From Mycolicibacterium malmesburyense (GTDB lineage: Bacteria; Actinomycetota; Actinomycetes; Mycobacteriales; Mycobacteriaceae), in the NCBI RefSeq assembly GCF_001050015.1, contig NZ_CVTB01000222.1, positions 1 to 64,000 of the forward strand: a stretch of 64,000 nucleotides of DNA. Reading direction: 5' to 3'. Both the position numbers and the translations under genes were made by a program. Each line of letters opens with the position of its first letter. The stretch's first letter is position 1. The notes beneath the pieces are model-generated. The model saw nothing but the letters and a program-made list of their open reading frames with translations. It was not told where the DNA came from and did no database searches. Below, piece by piece: positions 1 through 10,922 of the stretch.

Positions 1-1187
1 GTGGTGTACGTCCGCCCGCTCGGCGCGCGCCATGCCACGGTCCCGTCGGGCAGCTGCTGATCGCTCCAGCCGCCCTCACCAATCCAGAAGGTTTTCAGCA
101 GATGGTGAAACACGCAGAGCAGCTTGAGGTTTGACGGGTGGGTCGGCCCCATCGGCCAGGGGATCGTGTGGTCGATCTGGCAGTGCTGCGCGGGGACGTC
201 GCAGCCCGGGAACCGGCATGCCAGGTCACGGCATCGGATAAAGCGGGCCAGCGCCGCCGACGGCCGGTATCCGGCCTCGGCGCAGGGTTGGGGAAGTGCG
301 ACCGGGCGCAGCCTGGCCGTCGCCAGCCGCTCGCGCAGCATCGCCGCCGGCACCGCACCGAAGCCTGGTAGATAACCCGGATTGTTCGACCGGCCCTCGA
401 GCGTCGACCGCTCGGCGATCACGTTGATGACGATCTGCGTCGACGGCTCGGCTGCGGCATTGGCCTGGCAACTCTCGGCGCCGCAGCCGCACACGAGGTG
501 CATCTGCCCTTCGGACATCGCCATCATCGCGTCGACGCGCCGCTGCGCCATGGTGCGCGGGTCGTCATCGCAGACGGTGGCGACGATCTGGTCGACGCGG
601 GTATCGAACGCGACGCCCTCCTCGAAAGTGAGCCGCGCCCATACACCGACCATCCCCTTGCCCATCGGCCCGACGTGCAGGTAGCGCTCGTCGCTTTCCG
701 GTTTGGGTTCGCGCACACCCGTGGGGTCGATCTTCTCCACCCACATGTCGATGCGTTCTTCCAGTTTCGGCCCGGACAGCTTCATCCATTTCGGTGCCCA
801 TTTGGCGAACGCCGCGTCGAGCCGTGCAAGGCGGTCGTCGTCCTCGACATTGGAGCTGCGGCTGACCAGGGCGGTCATCATCCGGAAATCGATCTCACCC
901 CGTGCAAAGGCCTCGGCCACCTTCGGTAGACGCTCGCGAAGGTCGATCGCGTAGTGCAGGCGGTTCGCGGCTCGACCGCGGCTGATGTTCAGCGCCGCAG
1001 CGATCTCGGCTACCACGTTGGCGTGGCCGTCGATCGCCCAGTTGGCCCGTTCATCGTCGTCTTCTGGGGCGCGGCGGGCATAGAGCTCACCGATCGCCAT
1101 CAGTTCACGGCCGCATGCCGCGCTCTGTTCGCGCGAGGACGTGGTGATGGCCTCGGCCACCGCTACGTCATCGAGTCCGTCGAACAT
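1..1187 (-). CDS. 13E12-repeat family HNH endonuclease (DUF222), C-terminus cut by window edge
   Basis: The frame is open from an ATG at 1187 to the left edge of the window (about 395 codons), so the 3' end is missing. The N-terminal two thirds matches the DUF222 region of the mycobacterial 13E12 (REP13E12) family. Near the visible end is an HNH-type segment: CQIDHTIPWPMGPTHPSNL followed by KLLCVFHH, which supplies the metal-binding histidines, with the Cys pairs CGCGAESC and CRDLACRFPGC upstream. The family is multicopy in mycobacteria and its physiological role is unsettled; nuclease activity is inferred from the fold. A TAATAT hexamer 7 nt upstream of the ATG suggests leaderless transcription and supports this start. 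Divergent from the oxidoreductase gene at 1289. Confidence 0.85.
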   Translation of the reverse strand, partial: MFDGLDDVAVAEAITTSSREQSAACGRELMAIGELYARRAPEDDDERANWAIDGHANVVAEIAAALNISRGRAANRLHYAIDLRERLPKVAEAFARGEIDFRMMTALVSRSSNVEDDDRLARLDAAFAKWAPKWMKLSGPKLEERIDMWVEKIDPTGVREPKPESDERYLHVGPMGKGMVGVWARLTFEEGVAFDTRVDQIVATVCDDDPRTMAQRRVDAMMAMSEGQMHLVCGCGAESCQANAAAEPSTQIVINVIAERSTLEGRSNNPGYLPGFGAVPAAMLRERLATARLRPVALPQPCAEAGYRPSAALARFIRCRDLACRFPGCDVPAQHCQIDHTIPWPMGPTHPSNLKLLCVFHHLLKTFWIGEGGWSDQQLPDGTVAWRAPSGRTYT

Positions 1188-1194
1188 GTGTGCG

Positions 1195-1200
1195 ATATTA
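1195..1200 (-). promoter_or_regulatory. -10 hexamer TAATAT for the HNH gene
   Basis: TAATAT on the minus strand ends 7 nt before the ATG at 1187, as expected for a leaderless transcript. No convincing -35 was found. Confidence 0.4.
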
Positions 1201-1288
1201 CTCTGACCCACTGACAGGTCGGGAGAAAACCCTTGGAATCGAACCGGAATCTCAACTCTCATCTCGCAGGATCCGTGAGAATGCCGCC

Positions 1289-1789
1289 ATGCGAGTCCGT
1301 TCCTTCGACGATGCACATCCGTTCCATCGGGTGATGCGTCGTGTTGCCGGAACGAAGACGGGGCGCGTGATCTTTCGTCCGACGGCACACCGTTTTGACC
1401 AGCTTGTCAGCAGGCTCAGCGGAGGGAAGTACAGCTTCGCCGGGATAGCTGCCGGTCTTCCGACGGTCATCCTCACCACGACCGGTGCCAAATCTGGAAA
1501 GCCGCGGACGGTAGCACTTTTGGGGATACCGCACCCCGAGGGCGTGGCCGTCGTCGCTGCCAACTACGGCGGCGCCCGACACCCGGGCTGGTACTACAAC
1601 CTGAAGGCGAACCCGCTGGCGCGAGTCACGCTCGAAGGCGAAACCTGGGATGCAACCGCCCGGCTCGCCACACCGGACGAGCGCGAAGAAATCTGGGCAC
1701 GAGGGATGAGCCTGTATCCCGGCCTCGCCAAAGAGGTGGTGTGGGCCGGTGAGCGGACGATCGAGGCGTTCGTCCTAGAGCGGTGCTGA
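1289..1789 (+). CDS. nitroreductase-family deazaflavin (F420)-dependent oxidoreductase
   Basis: 166 aa. The pattern VILTTTGAKSGKPRTVALLG, then VVAANYGGARHPGWYYNL and NPLARVTLEG, is typical of the Ddn/FGD-like split beta-barrel family that binds F420 (deazaflavin) and reduces quinones or nitro compounds. The open frame reaches back to a GTG at 1190, but the family N-terminus begins near the ATG at 1289, which I chose. The substrate cannot be read from sequence. It stands alone between the HNH gene and the RibD-like gene. Confidence 0.82.
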   Translation: MRVRSFDDAHPFHRVMRRVAGTKTGRVIFRPTAHRFDQLVSRLSGGKYSFAGIAAGLPTVILTTTGAKSGKPRTVALLGIPHPEGVAVVAANYGGARHPGWYYNLKANPLARVTLEGETWDATARLATPDEREEIWARGMSLYPGLAKEVVWAGERTIEAFVLERC

Positions 1790-1856
1790 GGGCCGCTCCA
1801 GGACATCTCCGCGTGGCACCGCGATGAGTTCTGCTCGCCCGTGCAGTCTGATTTGC

Positions 1857-2423
1857 GTGGGCAGACTCATCTATGGCTTCAACGTGTCGGTGGACGGCTA
1901 CATCGCCGACGCGCACGGCAGCATCGACTGGTCCGATCCGAGCGACGAACTGCACCAGTACTGGAACGACTTCGAACGCGAGACCGCGCTGGCGTTGTAC
2001 GGCCGGCGTCTCTACGAGCTGATGTCCGCGTACTGGCCGACCGCCGACCAAGCCCCGGACGCAACACCGTTGATCGTCGACTTCGCCCACATCTGGCGCG
2101 ACATGCCCAAGGTCGTGTTCTCGCGCACCCTCGAGTCCGTCGATTGGAACTCCCGCCTGGAACGCGGCGACCCGGTCGAGGTGGTGACGAAACTCAAATC
2201 CGAAACCGACGGCCAGATGGAGGTGGCCGGCGCGACGCTGGCCGCACCGATCGTGCAAGCGGGGTTGGTGGACGAGTTCCGGATCGTTATCGCGCCCACC
2301 GTCGTGGGCGGCGGCATCCCGTTCTTCCCGAGCCTGCCGTCATGGATCTCGTTGCGGCTGTTGGAGAACCGCACCTTCCCGTGTGGCACGGTGCTGCTGC
2401 GCTACGAGGCGAAGGGCGACTGA
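1857..2423 (+). CDS. dihydrofolate reductase family protein (RibD C-terminal domain)
   Basis: 188 aa from GTG 1857 (an ATG at 1824 would add 11 residues of poor family fit). It opens with GRLIYGFNVSVDGYIADAHG, the usual first strand and loop of RibD_C/DHFR-like proteins, and ends with IVQAGLVDEFRIVIAPTVVG followed by GGGIPFF, the conserved NADPH-site region. Such stand-alone RibD_C proteins are presumed NAD(P)H reductases; the substrate is unknown. Its stop lies 8 bp from the convergent pgl stop. Confidence 0.8.
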   Translation: MGRLIYGFNVSVDGYIADAHGSIDWSDPSDELHQYWNDFERETALALYGRRLYELMSAYWPTADQAPDATPLIVDFAHIWRDMPKVVFSRTLESVDWNSRLERGDPVEVVTKLKSETDGQMEVAGATLAAPIVQAGLVDEFRIVIAPTVVGGGIPFFPSLPSWISLRLLENRTFPCGTVLLRYEAKGD

Positions 2424-2431
2424 GCCCCGCG

Positions 2432-3169
2432 TCAGAGCTTGCTCGCCGCGGCCTCGTCGAGCAGCCACACGGTCGCCTCGCGACCCACCGCACCCGCAGC
2501 AGGTATGTCGTCGGCGTCGGCACCGCCGATCGCCGCCGCCACCGCGTCGGCCTTCGCCTCACCGGAAACGACCAGCCAGACCTCTCGCGACCGGCGAACC
2601 GCGGGCAGTGTCAACGTGATCCGGCGCGGCGGGGGCTTGGGGGAGTCCTCGACGCCGACGACCAACCGCTCGGTCTCACGCACCGCGGGGGTGTGGGGAA
2701 ACAGCGAGTTGATGTGTCCCTCACCGCCCATCCCCAACAGGTGCACATCGAAATCGGGCGCCGGCTGGCCGCCTTCGGCGTTGGCGGCCAGCACGCGCTC
2801 GTAATCGGCCGCGGCAGCGTCGAGATCGTCGCCGAACTGCGCGCCGCTGGCGGCCATCGGGTGCACATTGTCCGACGGTATGTCGATGTGATCAAGCAGC
2901 GCCTCGCGCGCCTGCTTGTGATTGCGCTCGTCGTCATCCTCGGGCACGAAACGCTCGTCGCCCCAATACAAGTGGACCTTGGACCAATCGATGCGCGCGC
3001 TGCTCTCGGCGACCCGCTTCAGCAACCCGGTCCCGCTGCCGCCGCCGGTCAACACGATCTGCGCCGATCCGCGTTTGTCGATGGCCTCCACAATGGCCGC
3101 GACCAGGCGGTCACCCGCGGCCGCAACCATTGCCGCGGTGTCCGGATATCGCTCGACGTTCGCGCTCAT
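2432..3169 (-). CDS. pgl: 6-phosphogluconolactonase
   Basis: 245 aa, cytosolic; hydrolyses 6-phosphogluconolactone to 6-phosphogluconate, the second oxidative pentose phosphate step. Family marks are the phosphate loop [31 protein letters not shown], and [18 protein letters not shown]. It is the last gene of the operon tkt-tal-zwf-opcA-pgl; its ATG overlaps the opcA stop by 4 bp (ATGA), so translation is probably coupled. This is also the M. tuberculosis order (devB, Rv1445c). Confidence 0.95.
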   Translation of the reverse strand: MSANVERYPDTAAMVAAAGDRLVAAIVEAIDKRGSAQIVLTGGGSGTGLLKRVAESSARIDWSKVHLYWGDERFVPEDDDERNHKQAREALLDHIDIPSDNVHPMAASGAQFGDDLDAAAADYERVLAANAEGGQPAPDFDVHLLGMGGEGHINSLFPHTPAVRETERLVVGVEDSPKPPPRRITLTLPAVRRSREVWLVVSGEAKADAVAAAIGGADADDIPAAGAVGREATVWLLDEAAASKL

Positions 3170-4077
3170 GCGTACTGCACCTTTTCCATGCCCTCGAGCG
3201 CTTCGTGGTAGATCTCATCGGCGTCGAGTCGGCGTAGGTCCTCGGCCAGGCATTCCTTGGCCTCCCTGCGCGCCAACGGAAGCCGTGCCTCGGGCCTGCT
3301 CGTGCGGCTCAGCGTCGCGGTGATACCGGTCTGCGGGCGCGTCAGGGTGATGGTCTCGCTCTTGCGCATGAGTTCGACCTTCAGGTCACCCACCACTCGT
3401 TGCACGGGCGCGTCGGTCCGAGCGGCGAGCCATCCGGCCAGAACGTCGAGCGACGGCTCGTCGCGCAGGCCGGACACCACCGCTGACGTGATCGGTTCGT
3501 GGGGCGCCTGATCGACCGCCGCCGCCAGCAGCGCCCGCCAGTACGTGATCCGTGCCCAGCAGAGATCGGTGTCACCCGCGGTGTAGCCCTCCAGCCGACT
3601 CTTGATGGCCGCCAGCGGATCCGCGCACTGGGTGGCGTTGGTGATCCGCCGTATCGCCAACCGCCCCAACGGGTCCTTCGCCGGAACGGGCGGGCCACCG
3701 GCCGGCCACCACGCCACGACCGGCGTATCCGGGAGCAGGAACGGCAGGACGACGCTGTTGGCGTGGTCGGCGAGTTCGCCGTGCGGGCGCAACGAGACGA
3801 CCTCTCCCGCACCGGCATCCCCCCCGACGCGCAGCTGCGCATCGAGCCGCGGCTTGGCGACCTCGCGGTCGCCGGGCACGACGACGATCACGCGGCACGG
3901 ATGCTCGCGGCTGGCGAAGTTCGCCGCCTCGATCGAATCCTCGAAGAGCTCATCGCTGTCCAACGAGATCACCAGCGTGAGTACCCGGCTCAGCGTGATC
4001 GCCCCGCCCTCTTCGCGCAGGCCGGTGATCTTCTTGTTGATGTCGTTGGTGGTGGTATCCGGCAGATCGACGATCAC
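3166..4077 (-). CDS. opcA: glucose-6-phosphate dehydrogenase assembly protein OpcA
   Basis: 303 aa. OpcA-family proteins in actinobacteria and cyanobacteria bind G6PDH and raise its activity. The N-terminus [20 protein letters not shown] and the middle [13 protein letters not shown] and [20 protein letters not shown] fit the family. I chose GTG 4077: GGAGG lies 5 nt upstream and the GTG overlaps the zwf stop as GTGA. An in-frame ATG at 4089 would add four residues (MEAA) and has a poorer ribosome site. The stop overlaps pgl by 4 bp. Confidence 0.92.
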   Translation of the reverse strand: MIVDLPDTTTNDINKKITGLREEGGAITLSRVLTLVISLDSDELFEDSIEAANFASREHPCRVIVVVPGDREVAKPRLDAQLRVGGDAGAGEVVSLRPHGELADHANSVVLPFLLPDTPVVAWWPAGGPPVPAKDPLGRLAIRRITNATQCADPLAAIKSRLEGYTAGDTDLCWARITYWRALLAAAVDQAPHEPITSAVVSGLRDEPSLDVLAGWLAARTDAPVQRVVGDLKVELMRKSETITLTRPQTGITATLSRTSRPEARLPLARREAKECLAEDLRRLDADEIYHEALEGMEKVQYA

Positions 4078-5600
4078 GGCCGCCTCCATTCCCGGCCCAT
4101 GCGATGCAACATCTCATCGGCCGACGCCGGACCCCACGTGCCCGCCTCATAGGCGTCCGGCTTTCCGCTGGCCGCCCAGTGCTCGAGCACGGGATCGAGG
4201 ATCTGCCAGGACAATTCGACCTCGCGGTTCACCGGGAACAGCGACGGCTCACCGAGCAGCACGTCGAGAATCAAGCGCTCGTAGGCCTCGGGGGAGTCCT
4301 CAGCGAACGCCGAGCCGTACGAGAAGTCCATGTTCACGTCACGGACCTCCATCGCGCTGCCGGGTACCTTAGACCCGAACCGGGTGGTGATGCCTTCGTC
4401 CGGTTGCACCCGGATCACCAGAGCGTTCTGGCCGAGTTCCTCGGTCATCGTCTTGTCGAACGGCAGATGGGGCGCCCGTTTGAAGATCAGCGCGATCTCG
4501 GTGACCCTGCGGCCTAACCGTTTTCCGGTGCGCAGGAAGAACGGCACGCCCGCCCAGCGCCGAGTGTCGACCTCGAGCGTGATGGCCGCGTAGGTCTCGG
4601 TCGTCGAGTCCTTCGAGAAGCCCTCCTCCTCGAGCAGGCCCACCACCTTCTCGCTGCCCTGCCAGCCCGCGGCGTACTGCCCGCGCGCGGTGGTCTGGTC
4701 GAGCGGCTGCATGGGCTGCGTCGCCGAGAACACCTTGATCTTCTCGACCTGCAACTCCTTGGGGCCGAAGCTGACCGGCTCCTCCATCGCGGTCAGCGCC
4801 AGCAGCTGCAGCAGGTGGTTCTGGATGACGTCACGCGCCGCGCCGACACCGTCGTAATAGCCTGCGCGGCCGCCGAGCCCGATGTCCTCGGCCATCGTGA
4901 TCTGCACGCTGTCGACGTAGTTGTTGTTCCAGATCGGCTCGTACAACTCGTTGGCGAACCGCAGCGCGAGGATGTTCTGGACGGTCTCCTTGCCGAGGTA
5001 GTGGTCGATGCGGAACACCGACTCCTCGGGGAACACGCTGTTGACGACCTCGTTGAGCTCGCGGGCGCTCTCGAGGTCATGGCCGAACGGCTTCTCGATC
5101 ACCACGCGGCTCCAGCGGCCCTCCTGCGGGTTGGCCAGCCCCGACTTGTGTAACTGTTCGCACACCTGCTGGAACGCCTTCGGCGGAATGGACAGGTAGA
5201 ACGCGTGATTGCCGCCCGTTCCGCGTTCGGCATCGAGCTTCTCGAGCATCTCGGCGAGCCGAGCGAACGCCGCATCATCGTCGAAAGTGCCCTGGACGAA
5301 CCGGAACCCCTCCGCCAGCCGGTCCCACACCTCCTGGCGGAAGGGCGTGCGGGCGTGCTGTTTGACCGCCTCGTAGACGACCTGGCCGAAATCCTCGTCG
5401 GCCCACTCTCTTCGGGCGAATCCGATCAGCGAGAACGACGCCGGCAACAGACCGCGGTTGGCCAGGTCGTAGATCGCCGGCATCAGCTTCTTACGCGACA
5501 GGTCTCCGGTGACACCGAAGATGACGATCCCGCACGGCCCCGCGATACGGGGCATCCGCTTGTCGCGCTTGTCGCGGAGCGGATTCACCCAGTCCGTCAT
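4074..5600 (-). CDS. zwf: glucose-6-phosphate 1-dehydrogenase
   Basis: 508 aa; oxidises glucose 6-phosphate with NADP to the lactone, the entry step of the pentose phosphate pathway. Visible are the nucleotide loop [20 protein letters not shown], the substrate motif [14 protein letters not shown] with the catalytic-region His and Lys, and the C-terminal G6PD_C domain ([10 protein letters not shown]). The frame stays open far upstream of 5600, but that part is a shadow of tal; ATG 5600 overlaps the tal stop (ATGA) and gives the family length. Equivalent to zwf2 (Rv1447c) of M. tuberculosis. Confidence 0.96.
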   Translation of the reverse strand: MTDWVNPLRDKRDKRMPRIAGPCGIVIFGVTGDLSRKKLMPAIYDLANRGLLPASFSLIGFARREWADEDFGQVVYEAVKQHARTPFRQEVWDRLAEGFRFVQGTFDDDAAFARLAEMLEKLDAERGTGGNHAFYLSIPPKAFQQVCEQLHKSGLANPQEGRWSRVVIEKPFGHDLESARELNEVVNSVFPEESVFRIDHYLGKETVQNILALRFANELYEPIWNNNYVDSVQITMAEDIGLGGRAGYYDGVGAARDVIQNHLLQLLALTAMEEPVSFGPKELQVEKIKVFSATQPMQPLDQTTARGQYAAGWQGSEKVVGLLEEEGFSKDSTTETYAAITLEVDTRRWAGVPFFLRTGKRLGRRVTEIALIFKRAPHLPFDKTMTEELGQNALVIRVQPDEGITTRFGSKVPGSAMEVRDVNMDFSYGSAFAEDSPEAYERLILDVLLGEPSLFPVNREVELSWQILDPVLEHWAASGKPDAYEAGTWGPASADEMLHRMGREWRRP

Positions 5601-6715
5601 TTCTTGGCGGCGTTGAGCTGTTCCTGCGTCGCGTCGAGCAACTCGAGCCACGACTTCTCGAACTTCTCCACTCCCTCGTCCTCGAGGAGCCGGAACACGT
5701 CCGGCAGGTCGATCCCGATGGCCGAGAGCTTGTCGAACAGTGCCTGGGATTCGTCGGCCGTGCCGGTCACCGTGTCGCCAGTGATGACGCCGTGGTCGGC
5801 GACCGCCTCGATCGTCTTTTCCGGCATCGTGTTCACCGTGTTCGGGGCCACCAACTCGGTGATGTACAGCGTGTCCGAGTACTCCGGGTTCTTGACGCCG
5901 GTGGACGCCCACAGCGGCCGCTGGACGCGGGCGCCGGACCCCTTCAGCGCCTCGAAGCGCTTCCCGCCGACGAACACCTCTTCGTAGGCGGCGTAGGCGA
6001 GTCGGGCGTTGGCCACGCCTGCCTTACCGCGCAGCTGCAGCGCCTCGTCGGAGCCGATCTTCTCCAGCCGCTTGTCTATCTCGGTGTCCACCCGGGACAC
6101 GAAGAACGATGCGACCGAATGGATCTTGGACAGATCGTGTCCGGCCTCCTTGGCCTTCTCGAGGCCCTCGAGGTAGGCGTCCATCACGAGCCGGTGGCGC
6201 TCGACCGAGAAGATCAGCGTGACGTTGACCGAGATGCCCTCGGCGATCACGGCGCTGATCGCCGGCAGCCCCGCCATCGTCGCCGGGATCTTGATCAGCA
6301 GGTTGGGCCGGTCGACGATCTTCCATAACTCGATCGCCTGCAGGATGGTCTTGTCGGTGTCCTGGGCCAGCCGCGGGTCGACCTCGATCGAGACCCGGCC
6401 GTCGACGCCGTCGGACAGTTCGTGCTGTTTGGCCAACACGTCGCAGGCATTGCGGACATCGTCGGTGGTGACGGTGCGGATGGTCGCGTCCACGTCGGCG
6501 CCGCGCTCGGCGAGCTCGTTCACCTGGGCGTCGTACGCGTGTCCCTTGGACAGCGCGGCCTGGAAGATCGACGGGTTGGTGGTGACCCCGACGACACTTC
6601 GGGTGTCGATGAGCTCCTGCAGGTTGCCGGTTTGCAGGCGGTCGCGCGACAGGTCGTCGAGCCACACCGACACGCCCGCGTCGGACAAAGCCGCGAGATT
6701 CGGATTCTGGGCCAT
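5597..6715 (-). CDS. tal: transaldolase
   Basis: 372 aa, typical of the long actinobacterial (TalB/gnd-type) transaldolases. It transfers a dihydroxyacetone unit between sedoheptulose 7-phosphate and glyceraldehyde 3-phosphate through a Schiff-base lysine. The active strand is [16 protein letters not shown], where the Lys is the expected Schiff-base residue; [13 protein letters not shown] and [12 protein letters not shown] are further family motifs. It starts 18 bp after the tkt frame and overlaps zwf by 4 bp. Confidence 0.95.
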   Translation of the reverse strand: MAQNPNLAALSDAGVSVWLDDLSRDRLQTGNLQELIDTRSVVGVTTNPSIFQAALSKGHAYDAQVNELAERGADVDATIRTVTTDDVRNACDVLAKQHELSDGVDGRVSIEVDPRLAQDTDKTILQAIELWKIVDRPNLLIKIPATMAGLPAISAVIAEGISVNVTLIFSVERHRLVMDAYLEGLEKAKEAGHDLSKIHSVASFFVSRVDTEIDKRLEKIGSDEALQLRGKAGVANARLAYAAYEEVFVGGKRFEALKGSGARVQRPLWASTGVKNPEYSDTLYITELVAPNTVNTMPEKTIEAVADHGVITGDTVTGTADESQALFDKLSAIGIDLPDVFRLLEDEGVEKFEKSWLELLDATQEQLNAAKK

Positions 6716-6733
6716 TGGTTTACCTTTCGCTCA

Positions 6734-8795
6734 CTAGTTGTCTATCGATCGCTCCGCAGCAGCCACCACGGCCTCGGGGGTGAACCCGAACTCGCGGAAC
6801 AACGTCTTGTCGTCGGCGGACTCGCCATAGTGCTCGATCGAGACGATCTCTCCGGTGTCGCCGACGAGCTTGTACCAGCTCTGCGCGACGGCCGCCTCGA
6901 CCGCGACGCGCGCCGAAACCCGCGGCGGCAGAACCGAATCGCGGTACTCCTGCGGCTGCGACTCGAACCACTCCACACACGGCATCGACACCACGTAGGC
7001 GGTGATGTCCTTTTCCGCCAACTGTTTTCTGGCCTCGACCGCGAGCTGCAGTTCCGAACCCGTCGCGATGATGATCACGTCCGCGTCGTCGGCGGGGTTG
7101 CCGCCGCCGATCGGTGCCCTCGAGCACCGGGATGCCCTGGCGCGTCAGGATGAATCCGACCGGACCGCTGCCGTTGCCGCGGGCGATGATGCTGCGCCAG
7201 GCGTACGCCGTCTCGTTCGGGTCACCCGGGCGGACCACCGACAGGTTCGGGATCGCCCGCAGCGCCGCGAGGTGCTCGATCGGCTGGTGCGTCGGGCCGT
7301 CCTCGCCCAGGCCGATCGAGTCATGCGTCCACACGTAGATGGTGTCGATGTCCATCAGCGACGCGAGACGCACCGCTGGCCGCATGTAATCGGAGAACTG
7401 CAGGAAGGTGCCGCCGAACGCGCGGGTCGGCCCGTGCAACACGATGCCGGACAGGATCGAGCCCATCGCGTGCTCACGCACACCGAAGTGCAACACCCGC
7501 CCGTACCAGTCCGCCGTGAAGTCCGACGTCGAAATCGACGGTGGGCCAAAGGACTTCACGTCCTTGATCGTGGTGTTGTTGCTGCCCGCGAGGTCTGCCG
7601 AGCCACCCCACAACTCGGGCAGCTTCGGCGCGACGTCGTTGAGCACCTGTCCGAACGCGGCGCGGGTCGCCAGCGGCTTGGAGCCCGGCTCCCAATGGGT
7701 CAGGTCCGAATCCCAACCGTCGGGCAGCTTTTGAGCCAGCAGCCGATCCAGCAGCGCCTTGCGTTCGGGTTCGCGCTCGGCCCAAGCGTCGAAGTCGATC
7801 TGCCACTTGGAGTGGGCCTCTTTGCCGCGCTCGACCAGTTTGCGGGTGTGCTCGATGACCTCGGGGCGCACCTCGAACGTTTTGTCGGGGTCGAAGCCGA
7901 GGATCTTCTTGGTGGCGGCAACCTCCTCCTCGCCGAGCGCCGATCCGTGCACGCCGCCGGTGTTCATCTTGTTGGGCGCCGGATAGCCGATGATCGTCCG
8001 CAGCGCGATGAACGACGGTTTGTCGGTCACCTTGCGGGCGGCCTCGATGGCTTCCTCTATTCCGACGACGTTCTCGCCGCCCTCGACCTCCTGCACATGC
8101 CAGCCGTACGCGCGATAGCGGGCCGCGACATCCTCGGACAGCGCGATGTTGGTGTCGTGTTCGATCGAGATCTGGTTCTTGTCGTAGAAGACGATGAGGT
8201 TGCCGAGCTGCTGGGTGCCGGCCAGCGAGGACGCCTCGCTGGTGACGCCCTCTTCGATGTCGCCGTCGGAGGCGATCACGTAGATGTAGTGGTCGAACGG
8301 GCTCTCACCCCAGGGGGTATCGGGGTCGAACAGGCCGCGCTCGTAGCGCGAGGCCATCGCCATGCCGACCGCGGACGCGAGGCCCTGCCCGAGCGGTCCG
8401 GTCGTGATCTCGACACCCTTGGTGTGGCGGAACTCCGGATGCCCCGGCGTCTTGGACTTGAACGTCCGCAGTGCCTCGATGTCGGGAAGCTCCAGCCCGA
8501 AACCACCGAGGTAGAGCTGGATGTAGAGCGTCAGGCTGGAATGTCCGCACGACAGCACGAAGCGGTCCCGGCCGAGCCAGTGCACATCGCTGGGGTCGTG
8601 GCGCATCTGGCGCTGGAAGAGCGTGTACGCCAACGGCGCCAGGCTCATCGCGGTGCCGGGGTGGCCGTTGCCCACCTTCTGCACCGCGTCCGCCGCCAGC
8701 ACCCGAACGGTGTCGACCGCCAGCGAATCCACCTCGGTCCAATCCTCGGGGTGGTTCGGACGGGTCAGCGCGGAAATCTCTTCGAGTGTGGTCAC
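6734..8795 (-). pseudogene. tkt: tkt, transketolase, frameshifted near 7110 (real mutation or sequence error)
   Basis: Reading from GTG 8795 (AGGAG 7 nt upstream) gives a clean transketolase: EDWTEVDSLAVDTVRVLAAD, GNGHPGTAMSLAPLAYTLF, and the TPP motif SDGDIEEG...FYDKNQIS. After GIPVLEGT (about 7118) the frame turns into Arg-rich noise that ends at 6720, while the true C-terminus (IIIATGSELQLAVEARKQL to AAERSIDN) continues in another frame to 6734. The usual linker after EGT (about 12 residues, DAxGVARGGYVL in relatives) is almost absent, so I infer loss of about 32 bp around 7110. The gene heads the pentose phosphate operon and transketolase is normally essential, so an assembly or read error is quite possible. 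Confidence 0.85.
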
Positions 8796-8982
8796 AGGCG
8801 CACTCCTGGTCGGCGTAGAGCTCTTCTCAGCTGCACGTTCAACCACCCTAGTGCGGGATGGTCGTCCGATGCAGGCCGCTGGCGCAGGATGCGGGGCGGG
8901 ATTAGGTCGGCGTTGCCCGGCGGTCTACCATCGTCTGTAGTAGATGCGCCCGCGCTGGGACCATTTCGACAGGAGTAACTGC

Positions 8983-9936
8983 GTGAGAGTTCGCGACGGC
9001 CACGTCGTCGACGGGGCGGATCGGGTGTCGCCGTCGGGGCGGCTCCGGACGCGAATCCGCGACACGCTTCTCGGATACATCTCGCTGACCAAGCCCCGGG
9101 TCATCGAACTTCTCCTGGTCACCACGATCCCGGCCATGCTGCTGGCCAGCCGCGGCAGCGTCGACCCGCTGCTGATCATGAACACCTTGATCGGCGGCCT
9201 GTTGGCGGCGGCGGGTGCCAACGCCCTGAACTGCGTGGCCGACGCCGACATCGACAAGGTCATGAAACGCACCGAACGCCGGCCGCTGGCCCGCGCCACG
9301 GTGCCGCGCAGCCATGCGCTGATCTTCGGGCTCGCTCTGTCCGTCGCGTCGTTCTTCTGGCTGTGGTCGACGACGAACATGCTCTCGGCGCACCTCGCGG
9401 GCGCGACGATCGCGTTCTACGTGCTGGTCTACACGCTGTTGCTCAAGCGCCGCACCTCGCAGAACGTGGTGTGGGGCGGCGCGGCCGGCTGCATGCCGGT
9501 GATGATCGGCTGGTCCGCGGTCACCGGGACCATCGCCTGGCCCGCGCTGGTCATGTTCGCGATCATCTTCTTCTGGACTCCGCCGCACACGTGGGCGCTG
9601 GCGATGCGCTACAAGGAGGACTACCGCGCAGCGGGCGTCCCGATGCTGCCCGCCGTCGCCACCGAGTGCCAGGTGACCAAGCAGATCCTGATCTACACGT
9701 ACCTGACGGTGGCCGCGACGCTGGCGCTGACGCCCGTCACCGGCTGGCTGTACGCGTCGGTTGCGCTGCTGGCAGGCGGATGGTTCCTGCTCATGGCGCA
9801 TCAGCTCTACAACGGTGTGCGCCGCGGCGAGGCGGTCAAGCCGCTGCGGCTGTTCCTGCAGTCGAACAACTACCTCGCCGTCGTGTTCCTCGCCCTCGCG
9901 GTCGACTCCGTGCTGGCGCTGCCGACGCTTCTCTAG
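8983..9936 (+). CDS. ctaB: protoheme IX farnesyltransferase (heme O synthase)
   Basis: 317 aa integral membrane prenyltransferase of the UbiA family; adds a farnesyl group to heme B to make heme O for cytochrome oxidase. The prenyl-diphosphate motif is [20 protein letters not shown], and [17 protein letters not shown] gives the second conserved loop; about nine hydrophobic segments are visible. GTG 8983 has AGGAG 7 nt upstream; the ATG at 8944 has none. It diverges from tkt and overlaps qor tail-to-tail by 4 bp. It works with ctaA at 11814-12764. Confidence 0.94.
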   Translation: MRVRDGHVVDGADRVSPSGRLRTRIRDTLLGYISLTKPRVIELLLVTTIPAMLLASRGSVDPLLIMNTLIGGLLAAAGANALNCVADADIDKVMKRTERRPLARATVPRSHALIFGLALSVASFFWLWSTTNMLSAHLAGATIAFYVLVYTLLLKRRTSQNVVWGGAAGCMPVMIGWSAVTGTIAWPALVMFAIIFFWTPPHTWALAMRYKEDYRAAGVPMLPAVATECQVTKQILIYTYLTVAATLALTPVTGWLYASVALLAGGWFLLMAHQLYNGVRRGEAVKPLRLFLQSNNYLAVVFLALAVDSVLALPTLL

Positions 9937-10904
9937 GGCACCAACACGACCGAACCGACGGTCTTGCGCCCCTGCAGATCCCGATGCGCCTGCTCGGCGT
10001 CGGCAAGGCGGTAGCGCTCGCTGACCGTGATCGTCAGCGTGCCCTGCGCGATCGCGTCGAGAAGTTCGCCCGCCCGCCACGCGAATTCGTCGGCGGTACG
10101 GGTGTAGTGCACAAGGGTGGGCCGGGTCAGAAACAGCGAACCCGCCGCGTTGAGGCGCTGCGGATCGAACGGCGGGACCGGCCCGCTCGACGCGCCGAAC
10201 AACGCCAGCGTGCCCCGCACTCGCAGGCTGGCCAGGCTGGCGTCGAAGGTGTCCGCCCCGACGCCGTCGTACACCGCGGCGACACCGCCGTCGGTCATCT
10301 CCTTGATCTCGGCGCCGAACGCGGCCGCGTCGGTCGGGTAGTCGAGCACCCGCACCGCGCCCGCCTGACGTGACAACTCGGCCTTTTCGGGGGTTGAGAC
10401 GGTGGTGATCACGCGTACCGCCATGCTGGTGGCCCACTGGGTGAGGATCAGCCCGACCCCGCCCGCGCCGGCGTGCACCAGCACGGCGTCACCCTGCTGC
10501 ACCGGGTACAGCGACTTGATCAGGTAGTGCGCGGTCATGCCCTTGAGCAGAGCTGCGGCGGCCGCCTCCGGTGACACGCCGTCGGGCACGTAGGCCACGA
10601 AATCGGCTGGGGCGACGCTGTATTCGGCATAGGCTCCGTTGGCCTGAGCGGTGACGACGCGATCTCCGACGTTGAGCGCGGCGACGTCTTCGCCGACCGC
10701 CTCCACGGTTCCGCACACTTCGTTGCCGATGATGAACGGCGTCTCCCGCGGGTACTGGCCCGACCGGAAATATGTGTCGAGGAAGTTCACGCCGATGGCC
10801 TCGGCCTTGATGAGCACCTCGCCGGGGGCCGGCGTGGGCTTCGGCTTCTCGACGTAGGTGAGGACTTCGGGTCCGCCGGTCTCTGCGACTTCGATGGCAT
10901 GCAT
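9933..10904 (-). CDS. qor: NADPH:quinone oxidoreductase (zinc-independent MDR family)
   Basis: 323 aa. The N-terminal GroES-like domain begins [19 protein letters not shown]; the Rossmann site is [18 protein letters not shown]; the late segment [18 protein letters not shown] is typical of quinone oxidoreductases. It lacks the catalytic and structural zinc Cys sets of alcohol dehydrogenases. I chose ATG 10904, where similarity starts; the open frame extends to 10952. Only 18 bp separate it from the divergent ATP-grasp gene. Corresponds to Rv1454c (qor) by position. Confidence 0.9.
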   Translation of the reverse strand: MHAIEVAETGGPEVLTYVEKPKPTPAPGEVLIKAEAIGVNFLDTYFRSGQYPRETPFIIGNEVCGTVEAVGEDVAALNVGDRVVTAQANGAYAEYSVAPADFVAYVPDGVSPEAAAAALLKGMTAHYLIKSLYPVQQGDAVLVHAGAGGVGLILTQWATSMAVRVITTVSTPEKAELSRQAGAVRVLDYPTDAAAFGAEIKEMTDGGVAAVYDGVGADTFDASLASLRVRGTLALFGASSGPVPPFDPQRLNAAGSLFLTRPTLVHYTRTADEFAWRAGELLDAIAQGTLTITVSERYRLADAEQAHRDLQGRKTVGSVVLVP

Positions 10905-10909
10905 GGCTC

Positions 10910-10915
10910 TATGGT
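10910..10915 (+). promoter_or_regulatory. -10 hexamer TATGGT for the ATP-grasp gene
   Basis: TATGGT ends 7 nt before the ATG at 10923, consistent with a leaderless mRNA; it sits in the 18 bp between two divergent genes. Confidence 0.4.
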
Positions 10916-10922
10916 GCCAACT

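Noticed and set aside
6720..7115. Arg-rich C-terminus of the uncorrected tkt frame as a real alternative protein end
   Set aside because: The clean transketolase C-terminus lies in another frame over the same bases, so the Arg-rich reading is out of frame.
7002..8978. 658-codon open frame on the plus strand
   Set aside because: Mirror of tkt; no recognisable motif and no ribosome site.
8902..10437. 511-codon minus-strand frame across ctaB
   Set aside because: Shadow of ctaB and of the qor 3' end; no motif.
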